A stretch of DNA of 64,000 nucleotides from CAIXLI01 sp964587125 (GTDB lineage Bacteria; Pseudomonadota; Alphaproteobacteria; UBA9219): contig CAZPKC010000001.1 of NCBI GenBank assembly GCA_964587125.1, positions 186,001 to 250,000 on the forward strand, given 5' to 3'. Below, one piece after another: positions 32,097 to 39,453 of the stretch. The position numbers were made by a program, and so were the translations under genes. Position 1 is the first letter of the stretch. The number at the start of each line of letters is the position of its first letter. The notes below the pieces were generated by a model. It did no database searches. It was not told the DNA's origin and saw only the letters and a program-made list of their open reading frames with translations.

Positions 32097-33194
32097 TTAC
32101 ATCCCTTCGCCTATCTTTTTAAGCCATCTCGCCAGACGCCGCTTGGCTTTGGGCGACGGCGCCTGCAAATGAATGAAGAACTGCCCGGCGCTCGCAGACC
32201 ACGAAAAAGCCGAAGCGAACGCCTGCGGAATTGAAGGATTGTCGGGCATCGAAAGCGCCCGATCAACCGCTTTTTGCAGATTTTCATCCAAAACGGCAAA
32301 GGTTTTGCCGGCCTCGTTCGAAAAAATGTCCAAAGGCCCCGCCACGGGATAGGCGGCCACGCGCAGCCCCGCCGCGCACGCTTCCAAAAGCACCAAGCCG
32401 AACGTATCCGTTTTCGAGGGAAAGACGAACAGATCGGCGGCGGCGTAAGCCTTCGCCAAAGAGTCGCCGCCCATGGATCCCAGAAAATGCGCTTCCGGAT
32501 ACTGCTGGCGAAGCGCCTCAAGATCGGGCCCGTCTCCGATGACGACTTTGCTGCCCGGCGTTTTGAGATCGAGGAACGCGCGCAGGTTTTTTTCGACCGC
32601 CACGCGCCCGACGTTGAGAAGAATGGGACGCGGCAGATTTTCGTAAGCCCTCAGGGATTTTCCCCAAGGTTTGAACACATCGGTATCGACGCCGCGCGAC
32701 CAGCGGACGAGCCGGTAAAATTTCCGCGCGCGAAGCTCGTTTTCGAGCGACGGGGTCGCCACCATAATCGCTCCCGACGGCGCGTGAAATCGCCGCAGAA
32801 CGGAGAACGCGATGAAGGAAATCAGCGGCGCAAGAAAACGGGGGCTTCGATGAACCAGATAATCGGGAAAGCTTGTGTGGTAGGATGTCGTAAAAGGCCT
32901 GCCTTGGCGCAGGCAAAGGCCCCGCGCCGCCCAGCCCAAGGGGCCTTCGGTCGCGATATGCGTGTAATCGGGGGAGAAATCGCGGATGATTTTCGCCAAA
33001 CGGGAATGCGCGAAAAATTCCAGCTTGATATTGGGATAAAACGGGATCGGAACGGCAAAGAAGCTCTCGATGTCGGGGCCTATGATCCGGACTTCGTGCC
33101 CCATGCGCGCCAATTCCCTCGACGTCGTTTCCAGCGTCCGCACGACGCCGTTGATTTGCGGCTTCCACGCGTCGGAGACGATGAGAATTTTCAT
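32097..33194 (-). CDS. Glycosyltransferase family 4 (GT-B)
   Basis: The 365-residue product from ATG 33194 begins MKILIVSDAWKPQINGVVRT, a GT4 N-terminus of the mannosyltransferase MgtA/PimB-like group. Other motifs are PFTTSYHTSFPDY, SRGVDTDVFKP, LLNVGRVAVEKN and FVFPSKTDTFGLVLLEA with the EX7E-type Glu near residue 300. Substrate unknown; likely a membrane-associated lipid or glycan sugar transfer. The longer open frame upstream lacks a start with Shine-Dalgarno. ATGA overlap with the upstream gene (33191-33194) indicates translational coupling. Confidence 0.88.
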   Translation of the reverse strand: MKILIVSDAWKPQINGVVRTLETTSRELARMGHEVRIIGPDIESFFAVPIPFYPNIKLEFFAHSRLAKIIRDFSPDYTHIATEGPLGWAARGLCLRQGRPFTTSYHTSFPDYLVHRSPRFLAPLISFIAFSVLRRFHAPSGAIMVATPSLENELRARKFYRLVRWSRGVDTDVFKPWGKSLRAYENLPRPILLNVGRVAVEKNLRAFLDLKTPGSKVVIGDGPDLEALRQQYPEAHFLGSMGGDSLAKAYAAADLFVFPSKTDTFGLVLLEACAAGLRVAAYPVAGPLDIFSNEAGKTFAVLDENLQKAVDRALSMPDNPSIPQAFASAFSWSASAGQFFIHLQAPSPKAKRRLARWLKKIGEGM

Positions 33195-34297
33195 AAGCGC
33201 GCCTCTAGCGCGGAAAGAAAGCGCGGCAAGACCTGACTCCATAATAATTCTTTCCGAACCCGTTTTTGCGCGGCCGCGCCGAGTTTCCGGCGAAGGGCTT
33301 CGTCGTCGAGCAGGCGCAAGAGTTTCAACGTGACTTCGGTCTGGTTTTCCCCGTCGCACAACAAGCCCGTTTTTCCGTCCAAAACGGCGTCTTCCGCGCC
33401 GCCGTCCTTGCCTCCCAGAGACGGCACGCCGAAAAAGGCCGCTTCGATATAGCTTAAGCCAAAACCTTCGACCGACGTGCCGACGCGGCGCACGGGCATT
33501 GCAAAAACATCGCTCTGCGAAAAAAGCGCGGATTTTTTATCCCCGTCGAGAAAGCCTAAAAATTCTACGTGTTCTTCGATGCTTTTTTCTTCCGCGAGCG
33601 CGCGCAACCGCGTTTCATCGCCGCCTTTGCCCCCGATCAGCAAAACGGCCGACGGATGCTTTGCAAGAACGGAGGGCAGCGCCGTAATGAGGCGATCGAT
33701 GCCTTTGCGCGGCTCGAGGCGCGCGAGAACGGAGATGACGGGATGTCTCCCGCCGATAATCTCGCGCATATTTGCCTGCGCTTCCGGCAAAGGATCGGGC
33801 AAGGGGTTAATCGGCGGAAGAACGATGCCAAGGCGCGGATCGTCGGAGCGTTTGAGATAGGGACGGACGGCTTCCGCCGTAAAATGGGAGTTTGCGATGA
33901 TGCCGGAGCTGCGCGCTAACGCCTTCTCGATGCGCCTTCTTTTGCGCTTCGACGGAGAAACGGGATATTCCGCGCCGTGCGCAAAAACGATGATCGGCGC
34001 GGAGATGCTTCGCGGCAGGGCTTCCACGCTTTTCCACGAGTCGCAAAAAACGCCTTCGATGAGCCTCATGAAAAGAAGGGCCGCGAGAGCGCGGCGCTTT
34101 TGAAAGCGCCGAAAAGGCCTCCAGCCGCCGAAGCGCTTCAAAACATAGGGAGCTTGCGGTTCAAAATTTTTATCCTTGCCGTCCGCAAAAACGGCTATTT
34201 CCCGGCCCGCCAAAGCCAGATGCTCGGCAAGCGCCGTCATAAAGGTTTCCATGCCGCCTTTAGCCGGAGCAAATGTTTGCGTTACGATGAGGATCAT
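33191..34297 (-). CDS. Glycosyltransferase family 4 (GT-B), second copy
   Basis: The 368-residue product shows ILIVTQTFAPAKGGMETFM (2-20), IVFAHGAEYPVSPSKRK, VISVLARLEPRKGIDRLI and FAMPVRRVGTSVEGFGLSYI with the catalytic EGFGLSYIEAA, and VLDGKTGLL. It has a GT-B fold with the family's C-terminal nucleotide-sugar motif. Different N-terminus from its neighbour, so the two are not recent duplicates. Together they look like a two-step glycan assembly unit upstream of pheA. The acceptor cannot be told from sequence. Confidence 0.88.
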   Translation of the reverse strand: MILIVTQTFAPAKGGMETFMTALAEHLALAGREIAVFADGKDKNFEPQAPYVLKRFGGWRPFRRFQKRRALAALLFMRLIEGVFCDSWKSVEALPRSISAPIIVFAHGAEYPVSPSKRKRRRIEKALARSSGIIANSHFTAEAVRPYLKRSDDPRLGIVLPPINPLPDPLPEAQANMREIIGGRHPVISVLARLEPRKGIDRLITALPSVLAKHPSAVLLIGGKGGDETRLRALAEEKSIEEHVEFLGFLDGDKKSALFSQSDVFAMPVRRVGTSVEGFGLSYIEAAFFGVPSLGGKDGGAEDAVLDGKTGLLCDGENQTEVTLKLLRLLDDEALRRKLGAAAQKRVRKELLWSQVLPRFLSALEARL

Positions 34298-34411
34298 TCT
34301 TCGATCTCGTATCTAAAGCGCGATTTGCCTTTTTCGCCGAAGCCCCCCGTCTCCCGCAGCCTTGGCGTAGGGGCAGCACGAAGGCGGAAGCCCAAGATCG
34401 CTTAATCGGCG

Positions 34412-35218
34412 TCATTCTTCTTCGTCGTCGCTTTTGGGCTGGCAGATGGGACGGTCGGCTGCTGCGCGGATAAAATCGATAATTCGCTCGACCTGAGCCT
34501 GATTTTTGTATTGCGACGCCGTTTCCTCAAGCCTTTCCGCAAGCGTGCCTTCGGGCGCGAACAACATACGGTAGGCGCTACGCAAGGCGCGAACATCCTC
34601 GCGGTTGAATCCGCGCCTTTCGAGGCCGATAAGATTCAGTCCCGCAAGATAGGCGCGGTCGCCTCTCACAAGGCCAAAAGGAATAACGTCCTTGCCGACC
34701 GGCGACATGCCGCCGATGATCGCATAGGCTCCTATGCGCACGAATTGATGCACGCCCGACAAGCCGCCGATAATGACGAAATCCCCCACCGTGACGTGGC
34801 CCGCCAGCGTTACGTTGTTTGCGAACACGACGCCGTTGCCGATTTGGCAATCGTGCGCGATGTGCGTGTTGATCATGAACAATCCGTTGTTGCCGACGCG
34901 GGTCGTCATGCCGCCGCCCTCGGTTCCGATATGCATCGTCACGTGTTCGCGGATTTGATTGCCCGATCCGATTTCAAGCTGTGAGGGTTCGCCTTTATAT
35001 TTCAGGTCTTGCGGACGCAGGCCCAGCGTGACGAAAGGATATACGACCGTGTCCTCGCCGATCGTCGTGCGTCCGTCGACCACAACGTGCGAGACGAGGC
35101 GGACGCGGTCGCCAAGCTTGGCTTGGGCGCCGACCGTGCAATAGGGGCCGATGAAAACGTCCTCGCCCAGTTGCGCTTTGGGATCGACGATCGCGGATGC
35201 GTGAATGGTGGATGCCAT
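34412..35218 (-). CDS. lpxA: UDP-N-acetylglucosamine acyltransferase
   Basis: This is the first step of lipid A synthesis: transfer of a 3-hydroxyacyl group to UDP-GlcNAc. The 268-residue protein is a left-handed beta helix of hexapeptide repeats (IHASAIVDPKAQLGEDVFIG, VVDGRTTIGEDT), with the catalytic His in NTHIAHDCQIGNGV. The C-terminal helical part follows, plus an acidic tail (KSDDEEE). Upstream is fabZ on the same strand, 7 bp away, the usual fabZ-lpxA pair. Confidence 0.95.
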   Translation of the reverse strand: MASTIHASAIVDPKAQLGEDVFIGPYCTVGAQAKLGDRVRLVSHVVVDGRTTIGEDTVVYPFVTLGLRPQDLKYKGEPSQLEIGSGNQIREHVTMHIGTEGGGMTTRVGNNGLFMINTHIAHDCQIGNGVVFANNVTLAGHVTVGDFVIIGGLSGVHQFVRIGAYAIIGGMSPVGKDVIPFGLVRGDRAYLAGLNLIGLERRGFNREDVRALRSAYRMLFAPEGTLAERLEETASQYKNQAQVERIIDFIRAAADRPICQPKSDDEEE

Positions 35219-35225
35219 GGGCGTT

Positions 35226-35705
35226 TTACTCGCTTCGAACTTCGTCGCGCGGCACGAGCATCGCCGTATAAACCGCTTCGGCGCATAATTTATCGCCCAC
35301 GAAAGCCTCGCCTTGGAATTTCCAGACGTTGCCGCGCGTCCGTTCTTTCTTCACCTTGATATGCAGCGTATCGCCCGGCATGACGGGATTGCGGAACCTC
35401 GCGCTGTCGATCGTCATGAAATAGACGATGTGCGTGTCGCACGTGACGCCTTCCAGAGACGCCACGACCAAAGTCGCCGAAGTTTGCGCCATCGCCTCGA
35501 TGATAAAGACGCCCGGCATGATGGGATGGCCCGGAAAATGGCCTTGGAAGAACGGCTCGTTGGCCGAAACGTTTTTGATCCCTGTGCAACTTTCGGAGGG
35601 AACGATGTCGATGACGCGGTCGATCAGCAGCATCGGGAAACGATGCGGGATGCGCGCCATAATGCCGCCGATGTCGAGCGAGGTTGGGACTTTAAAGGTT
35701 GTCAT
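35226..35705 (-). CDS. fabZ: 3-hydroxyacyl-[acyl-carrier-protein] dehydratase
   Basis: This is the hot-dog fold dehydratase of fatty acid elongation, which also controls flux to lipid A. The 159-residue product from ATG 35705 carries the active His and Glu in GHFPGHPIMPGVFIIEAMAQ. Start fixed by the Shine-Dalgarno GGAG; the open frame extends 85 codons further upstream, but with no Shine-Dalgarno and poor codons. The fabZ-lpxA unit is small here; lpxD and the rest of the usual block (bamA, lpxB) are not in the window. Confidence 0.95.
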   Translation of the reverse strand: MTTFKVPTSLDIGGIMARIPHRFPMLLIDRVIDIVPSESCTGIKNVSANEPFFQGHFPGHPIMPGVFIIEAMAQTSATLVVASLEGVTCDTHIVYFMTIDSARFRNPVMPGDTLHIKVKKERTRGNVWKFQGEAFVGDKLCAEAVYTAMLVPRDEVRSE

Positions 35706-35883
35706 GTAAAAGGCTCCATTAAGGGCATGTTTGTAGCGCGTTTGGCGGGGATGGAGCAAGAGGAAGCGAAAAATCCCCAAGAAACACGAAAAGATGAGCT
35801 TTTTAGATGTTTTTGGCGTTCTTTCGCTTCTGCTTTCGGAAGCGAATTGGTAAGATTGCAAGGACGCGTCGAAGGAGAAAACC

Positions 35884-36276
35884 ATGAGCAACGATTGGTG
35901 TTTTGCCTGCGGAAAATTGAACCCTATCGGGTTGAAATTGACATTTGCCGAAGAAGGCAATGTTTACGTTGCGCGGTTTACGCCCGGCATCGAACACCAG
36001 AGCTATGACGGAACCATTCACGGCGGGATTATCGCCACGCTTCTCGACGAAGTCATGGGCCGATACCTTTACGCCACCGAGGGACGCAATGTCGTCACGG
36101 CAAAGTTGGAAACGCGCTTTCGAAAACCTACGCCCGTGGGGCAGGAATTGACGATACGCGGATGGATCGTGAAGCAGCGCGGTAAAGTGATCGAGATGGA
36201 AGGAACGGTAGCAACGGCGGACGGAACCATTACCGCCGAAGGAAAGGCGATGCTGGTGGAGGGGAAGAAGGGATAA
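35884..36276 (+). CDS. PaaI-like hotdog thioesterase
   Basis: The 130-residue product has Cys-rich MSNDWCFACGKLNPIGLKL, a N-terminal motif common in this thioesterase subgroup, and DGTIHGGIIATLLDEVMGRY, the active-site helix motif (HGG...D/E). Hydrolyses an acyl-CoA or related thioester in the cytosol; the precise substrate is unknown. Divergent from fabZ, with 178 bp between starts. Confidence 0.8.
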   Translation: MSNDWCFACGKLNPIGLKLTFAEEGNVYVARFTPGIEHQSYDGTIHGGIIATLLDEVMGRYLYATEGRNVVTAKLETRFRKPTPVGQELTIRGWIVKQRGKVIEMEGTVATADGTITAEGKAMLVEGKKG

Positions 36277-36306
36277 GATCGGCGGTTTTTCAGGTTATCG
36301 CGTCGA

Positions 36307-36672
36307 TTATTTCTCTTTCACGGGCGTCCAGCCGTTTTGGGTGAGACAGTTGCGGATGGCTTGATCGCGGGCGGGTTTATTGTCATCGACCGACGTAACT
36401 GTCGGCGGCACGGATTGCCCGCCCGACATCGCGCATCTGATGGAAGCGCCTGCGCCGCTGCAGTTTGCCGCCGGAGGCGTCGTATGGGCGTCTTCGTTCT
36501 CCACAAGCCGCATCTGGGGCGGAAGATGCGCCGTCGCCCAGCGGGTGCATGCCGCATTTATGTGCTCAAAATCCTTTTCCGAAGCGCCCGGCTTCTCCCA
36601 TTCCTGAGCGCGGCAGGAAAGAAGGGCCAAAGACAAAATACAACAAATGAGAGAAATCGTTCTGTTGGTCAT
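36307..36672 (-). CDS. Putative lipoprotein
   Basis: The product has 121 residues from ATG 36672 (Shine-Dalgarno AAGGG). The signal peptide has lipobox LLSC (RTISLICCILSLALLSC, lipidated C20). The mature part has CTRWATAHLPPQMRLVENED and two Cys pairs (NCSGAGASIRCAM). The family is not recognised. Convergent with the thioesterase gene. Confidence 0.6.
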   Translation of the reverse strand: MTNRTISLICCILSLALLSCRAQEWEKPGASEKDFEHINAACTRWATAHLPPQMRLVENEDAHTTPPAANCSGAGASIRCAMSGGQSVPPTVTSVDDNKPARDQAIRNCLTQNGWTPVKEK

Positions 36673-36909
36673 GATGAACCCTTCTCTAAAAGAGAAACGG
36701 AAAAAACATCTCCTCTGGTTAAATGTACACCGAAAAATAGCGCATATCTTCACCGTTTTTTTGCTTCGCCCCCTGCTTTTTTGCGAAAAAACAAGGTAAT
36801 TCATTGATAAATTGACGAAACTAATCTTCCTGTTGACCCGAGGAAGCTTTGTTTGCTTTGATGGGCCCGCAAGAATTTGAAAAATTCATTCATGGGATAA
36901 AGCATTATC

Positions 36910-37812
36910 ATGACCGCTTTGCCGGAAATCGACTCGGATATTATCATCCCCTCTTTTGAAGAAACACAGAAGCTTATCGAGAACCTTTCTCTCGAAACAT
37001 CGAAGTTTAATTTGGAATATAGAAACTCGCTAACCCGCCTGACTCCCCAAGGCCTGAAAGACAGCTTGATCTGGTTTGGGCAAATTCAGGAAACGGGAAG
37101 CGGCATGCTGCATATCATCGAATTTCTTGAAACCAAATTTCCCGAGGAAAGCCCGCCTTTCGCCGTGCCAATGCGCGCGGTTGTTTTAGAATCCATGAGC
37201 CGCACGATATTCTTTATCGAATTTCTTTTAAAGATGCCCCGGGATCGATTGGAAACTTTGTCTCGCAACCCGGATTTGTTTAAACTGGCGCCTTATTTGC
37301 GCTTCATGATGCGCCAAAACCTCCGGCAGGAAAAACCGTTGCCGCCCAAATATCTGGAAGATCTCGGCGCAAAATTGAAAAATCATTTTGTCGGCAACCC
37401 AAATCTGGACAAAGACGCGCTTCGGCAACTCATTCCTTTTTCGCGCGCTTTTTTAAAAGCTTCGCAGCACGGGTTTAGCGATCCTCTCGCATTCGACAAT
37501 TATAATAATCTTCTCGGCGAAAACGAAGTAGCGGCTCTGCGCGGCGTCCTCGATTCCCATAAGGACATCTTGCGGCAATACCTTGGCCTGCGCGGGCTAA
37601 AGCCTTTTTCGGGGGATTCGTCGAGCCTGCGGAACGTGGATACTCCAGGGGTTCTCGATTGGAAAAAAGCCGCTGATCTGACGGTTAAAGCGCACGCGGC
37701 CCTATCGCCGGAATTAGGGGACGCGGCGGAAAGTATTTTCAGCCGCGGGTTGGCAAGAGCGTCAAGCCGTCGCTCCAGCGAGCCGGCTTCTTTTTCCAAA
37801 GCCAGTTCCTGA
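36910..37812 (+). CDS. Hypothetical alpha-helical protein
   Basis: The 300-residue product has no start-codon competitor nearby. It is all-helical and rich in Leu/Glu/Lys with acidic N-terminus (TALPEIDSDIIIPSFEETQK), a mid-region FFIEFLLKMPRDRLETLSR and YLRFMMRQNLRQEKP. No motif of a known family. The last about 25 residues (LARASSRRSSEPASFSKASS) are encoded antisense to the DUF2924 remnant at 37500-37955, so the natural C-terminus was probably lost when that element was inserted or deleted. Confidence 0.5.
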   Translation: MTALPEIDSDIIIPSFEETQKLIENLSLETSKFNLEYRNSLTRLTPQGLKDSLIWFGQIQETGSGMLHIIEFLETKFPEESPPFAVPMRAVVLESMSRTIFFIEFLLKMPRDRLETLSRNPDLFKLAPYLRFMMRQNLRQEKPLPPKYLEDLGAKLKNHFVGNPNLDKDALRQLIPFSRAFLKASQHGFSDPLAFDNYNNLLGENEVAALRGVLDSHKDILRQYLGLRGLKPFSGDSSSLRNVDTPGVLDWKKAADLTVKAHAALSPELGDAAESIFSRGLARASSRRSSEPASFSKASS

Positions 37813-37955
37813 ATCCTGTACGCCAAGCGGTTGGAGATTCCCTTGCGATTAAAATCGGGAGGATCGGTTCGGTAGTATTCCCGCCACAGCTTTTTCAGAT
37901 GACTGAAAGGTGCTGTTTGCAAGGCGGCGATTTGGGCGACAAGTTCGTTATTCAT
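37500..37955 (-). pseudogene. DUF2924 protein, N-terminal part only
   Basis: From ATG 37955 (Shine-Dalgarno AGGAG) the frame reads MMNNELVAQIAALQTAPFSHLKKLWREYYRTDPPDFNRKG in two stretches, then RLAYRIQELALEKEAGSLER, the DUF2924 N-terminal pattern. After about 70 residues it turns into sequence antisense to the upstream gene (NSGDRAACALTVR, STFRRLDESPEKG), so the rest of the domain is missing. DUF2924 genes typically precede a site-specific recombinase in mobile elements. No recombinase is found here. Confidence 0.65.
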
Positions 37956-38130
37956 CATCATGCTCCTGCACAACAGGAACACTCTTGTCCGCTCTGAAGT
38001 CCAGTGCTTTACGCTTCATAAAGCCTTTATTTGCAGCACTTTTCCGCAGTTTAAGGCGCAGGATGCCCAAGGCCAGAAGAGAGGCGATTTCGTCTTGGGT
38101 CTGGGCGTCGAGGATGATGTTGTTTTGCAT
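37948..38130 (-). CDS. Small protein associated with the DUF2924 module
   Basis: The 60-residue product starts MQNNIILDAQTQDEIASLLA and continues LGILRLKLRKS...LDFRADKSV, the pattern (LRLR-RKS, LDF) of the small gene that commonly precedes DUF2924 genes in mobile elements. It overlaps the DUF2924 start by 8 bp. The frame seems intact. Function unknown. Confidence 0.5.
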   Translation of the reverse strand: MQNNIILDAQTQDEIASLLALGILRLKLRKSAANKGFMKRKALDFRADKSVPVVQEHDDE

Positions 38131-38176
38131 GCCCCGATGATAATAGCGCAGCTTTTCAGAGCAACGCGACTCCCTA

Positions 38177-38393
38177 CGCAAAAACGCGTGGAAACAAGTT
38201 TTTGCGCCGCCAACTGGTAGGCAGTTGGATTCACAAACGCAAAAATACAAAACCGTGGAAGATCATATGCTTAAGGCTATGCACATGACGACCAAATGTG
38301 CATAGCCCTTCTTAGGAGATACGGCTTTTCAGGAAAAAACAGGTGGTTTTTGGCAAGAAAAATGCCCGTCCATGTGCATAGCTATGTGCGGGA
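38177..38393. other. Intergenic region with clustered inverted repeats and CTATGCACAT-type sites
   Basis: Between the DUF2924 module and tRNA-Ser (330 bp) there is no gene, but several hairpins. CGCAAAAAC (38177) pairs with GTTTTTGCG (38198-38206); CCAACTG (38210) with CAGTTGG (38222); GGCTATGCACAT (38275-38286) with ATGTGCATAGCC (38296-38307). The site ATGTGCATAGC occurs again at 38372, where it continues as TATGTGC, so four half-sites lie in 120 bp. This looks like an operator set or recombination site of the element upstream; none is proven. Confidence 0.45.
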
Positions 38394-38460
38394 AACCCTG
38401 CAAAATAAGGGCTAAATGACGGCGATCAAAAAAGTTATAAGAAAGTTTTTATTTGAGTAA

Positions 38461-38550
38461 TGGCGGATGGGGTGAGATTCGAACTCACGGTGGAGTCGCC
38501 TCCACGCCGGTTTTCAAGACCGGTTCCTTAAACCACTCGGACACCCATCC
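38461..38550 (-). tRNA. tRNA-Ser (anticodon UGA)
   Basis: The minus strand has an acceptor GGATGGG/CCCATCC, long variable arm (GCGTGGAGGCGACTCCAC), T-arm GTGAGTTCGAATCTCAC, and anticodon TGA in the loop CTTGAAA at 38514-38516. The 3' CCA is encoded. It reads UCA and by wobble UCN codons. Serine tRNAs are common attachment sites; the DUF2924 remnant lies 330 bp away on the 3' side. Confidence 0.97.
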
Positions 38551-38650
38551 GGATTTATGAAAACTTACACTTAGAGCGGTGCGACGGGAACAAAAATTTG
38601 CGTTAGGTATTGAAACCGTTGGGAAAGGATGGTTTTCGCGGAAAGGCCAA

Positions 38651-38678
38651 CTGGATTCCGGCGTTCGCCGGAATGACG
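38651..38678. repeat. REP-type palindromic element
   Basis: CTGGATTCCGGC and GCCGGAATGACG around a GTTC loop, inverted orientation relative to the element at 18261. It lies just past the panD stop codon and may serve as its terminator. Confidence 0.75.
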
Positions 38679-38691
38679 ATAATGTTTTGAT

Positions 38692-39105
38692 TTATTTCAA
38701 CTTGTCGATGAAAAAGTCGTAAGGCTGCTTCATGCCTTCGGACACGCGATATTGCAGGACTTCGGAAATTTCGTTTTTTTCGGTGAATGTAAGGACGCGC
38801 GGCCTTTTATCGCAGAGTTCGTCGGGTTCGATATGCTCGGTCGCGGCGATGATGATTTCGTCGCCGATCTGGCACGTCCGCGCGGCGGCTCCGTTTAAGA
38901 TGCAGCAGCGTGAGCCCGCTTTTCCGTATATCACGTAGGTCGAGATGCGCGCGCCCGTGTTTTTGTTCCAAATATTGACGAATTCCAGCGGATAAATCCC
39001 CGCTTCGGCGCAATGCTCGGGGTCGAGCGTGATCGACCCATGATAGGTGATGTCCGCCCCCGTTACGCGCAGGCCGTGAAGTTTGGCTCGGATAACTTTG
39101 ATCAT
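38692..39105 (-). CDS. panD: Aspartate 1-decarboxylase proenzyme
   Basis: The enzyme makes beta-alanine for pantothenate. The 137-residue product has the self-processing site YHGSITLD (cleavage G23-S24 gives the pyruvoyl Ser), Lys9-region VIRAKLHGLRVTGAD and Tyr/Arg segment (YVIYGKAGSRCCILNGAAAR). Length is slightly above the usual 126 because of a C-terminal tail. No panZ-like neighbour seen. Confidence 0.95.
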   Translation of the reverse strand: MIKVIRAKLHGLRVTGADITYHGSITLDPEHCAEAGIYPLEFVNIWNKNTGARISTYVIYGKAGSRCCILNGAAARTCQIGDEIIIAATEHIEPDELCDKRPRVLTFTEKNEISEVLQYRVSEGMKQPYDFFIDKLK

Positions 39106-39267
39106 GCCTTAGTGCCTCGAATCGAAGAGCGAAGGACATACACTAAAAGAGGCGCTTATACCAGCGGGCACATGAAATCCGATTTGCCGTCTGACATCAC
39201 TCGCTTTGCGCCTCGCTTGTCGCTTGCCGGGTTAACCATGTTATTTATAATGGTTTCTTCAGTCCGG

Positions 39268-39329
39268 CGAGCGACAGGCTCCTCGCAACCGCTCGTGACC
39301 TATACGAGTCGCTTCAAGGAGCCGCTCGC
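39268..39329. terminator. Long imperfect inverted repeat between panD and the histidine kinase
   Basis: The 348-bp gap 39106-39453 has a hairpin with outer stem CGAGCG/CGCTCG, next GGCTCCT/AGGAGCC, and inner CTCGT/ACGAG around GACCTAT. It may act as terminator or as another hairpin repeat. The remaining gap holds only the likely promoters of panD (minus) and the kinase (plus). Confidence 0.4.
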
Positions 39330-39453
39330 ATTAGTATACCTTGTTTTTCCTTAATTTTCACGCGTGTTTTGCCCTTAAGATCGAAGATTGCCCGTTTTTC
39401 GCCTCTACGGGATAAAAATTGCGCAGACAGTTCGGGAGCGTTACATTCAGCGC

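Noticed and set aside
35706..35960. Upstream extension of fabZ (85 codons)
   Set aside because: It runs across the divergent promoter region into the start of the thioesterase gene; FabZ proteins begin near ATG 35705, where a GGAG Shine-Dalgarno exists.
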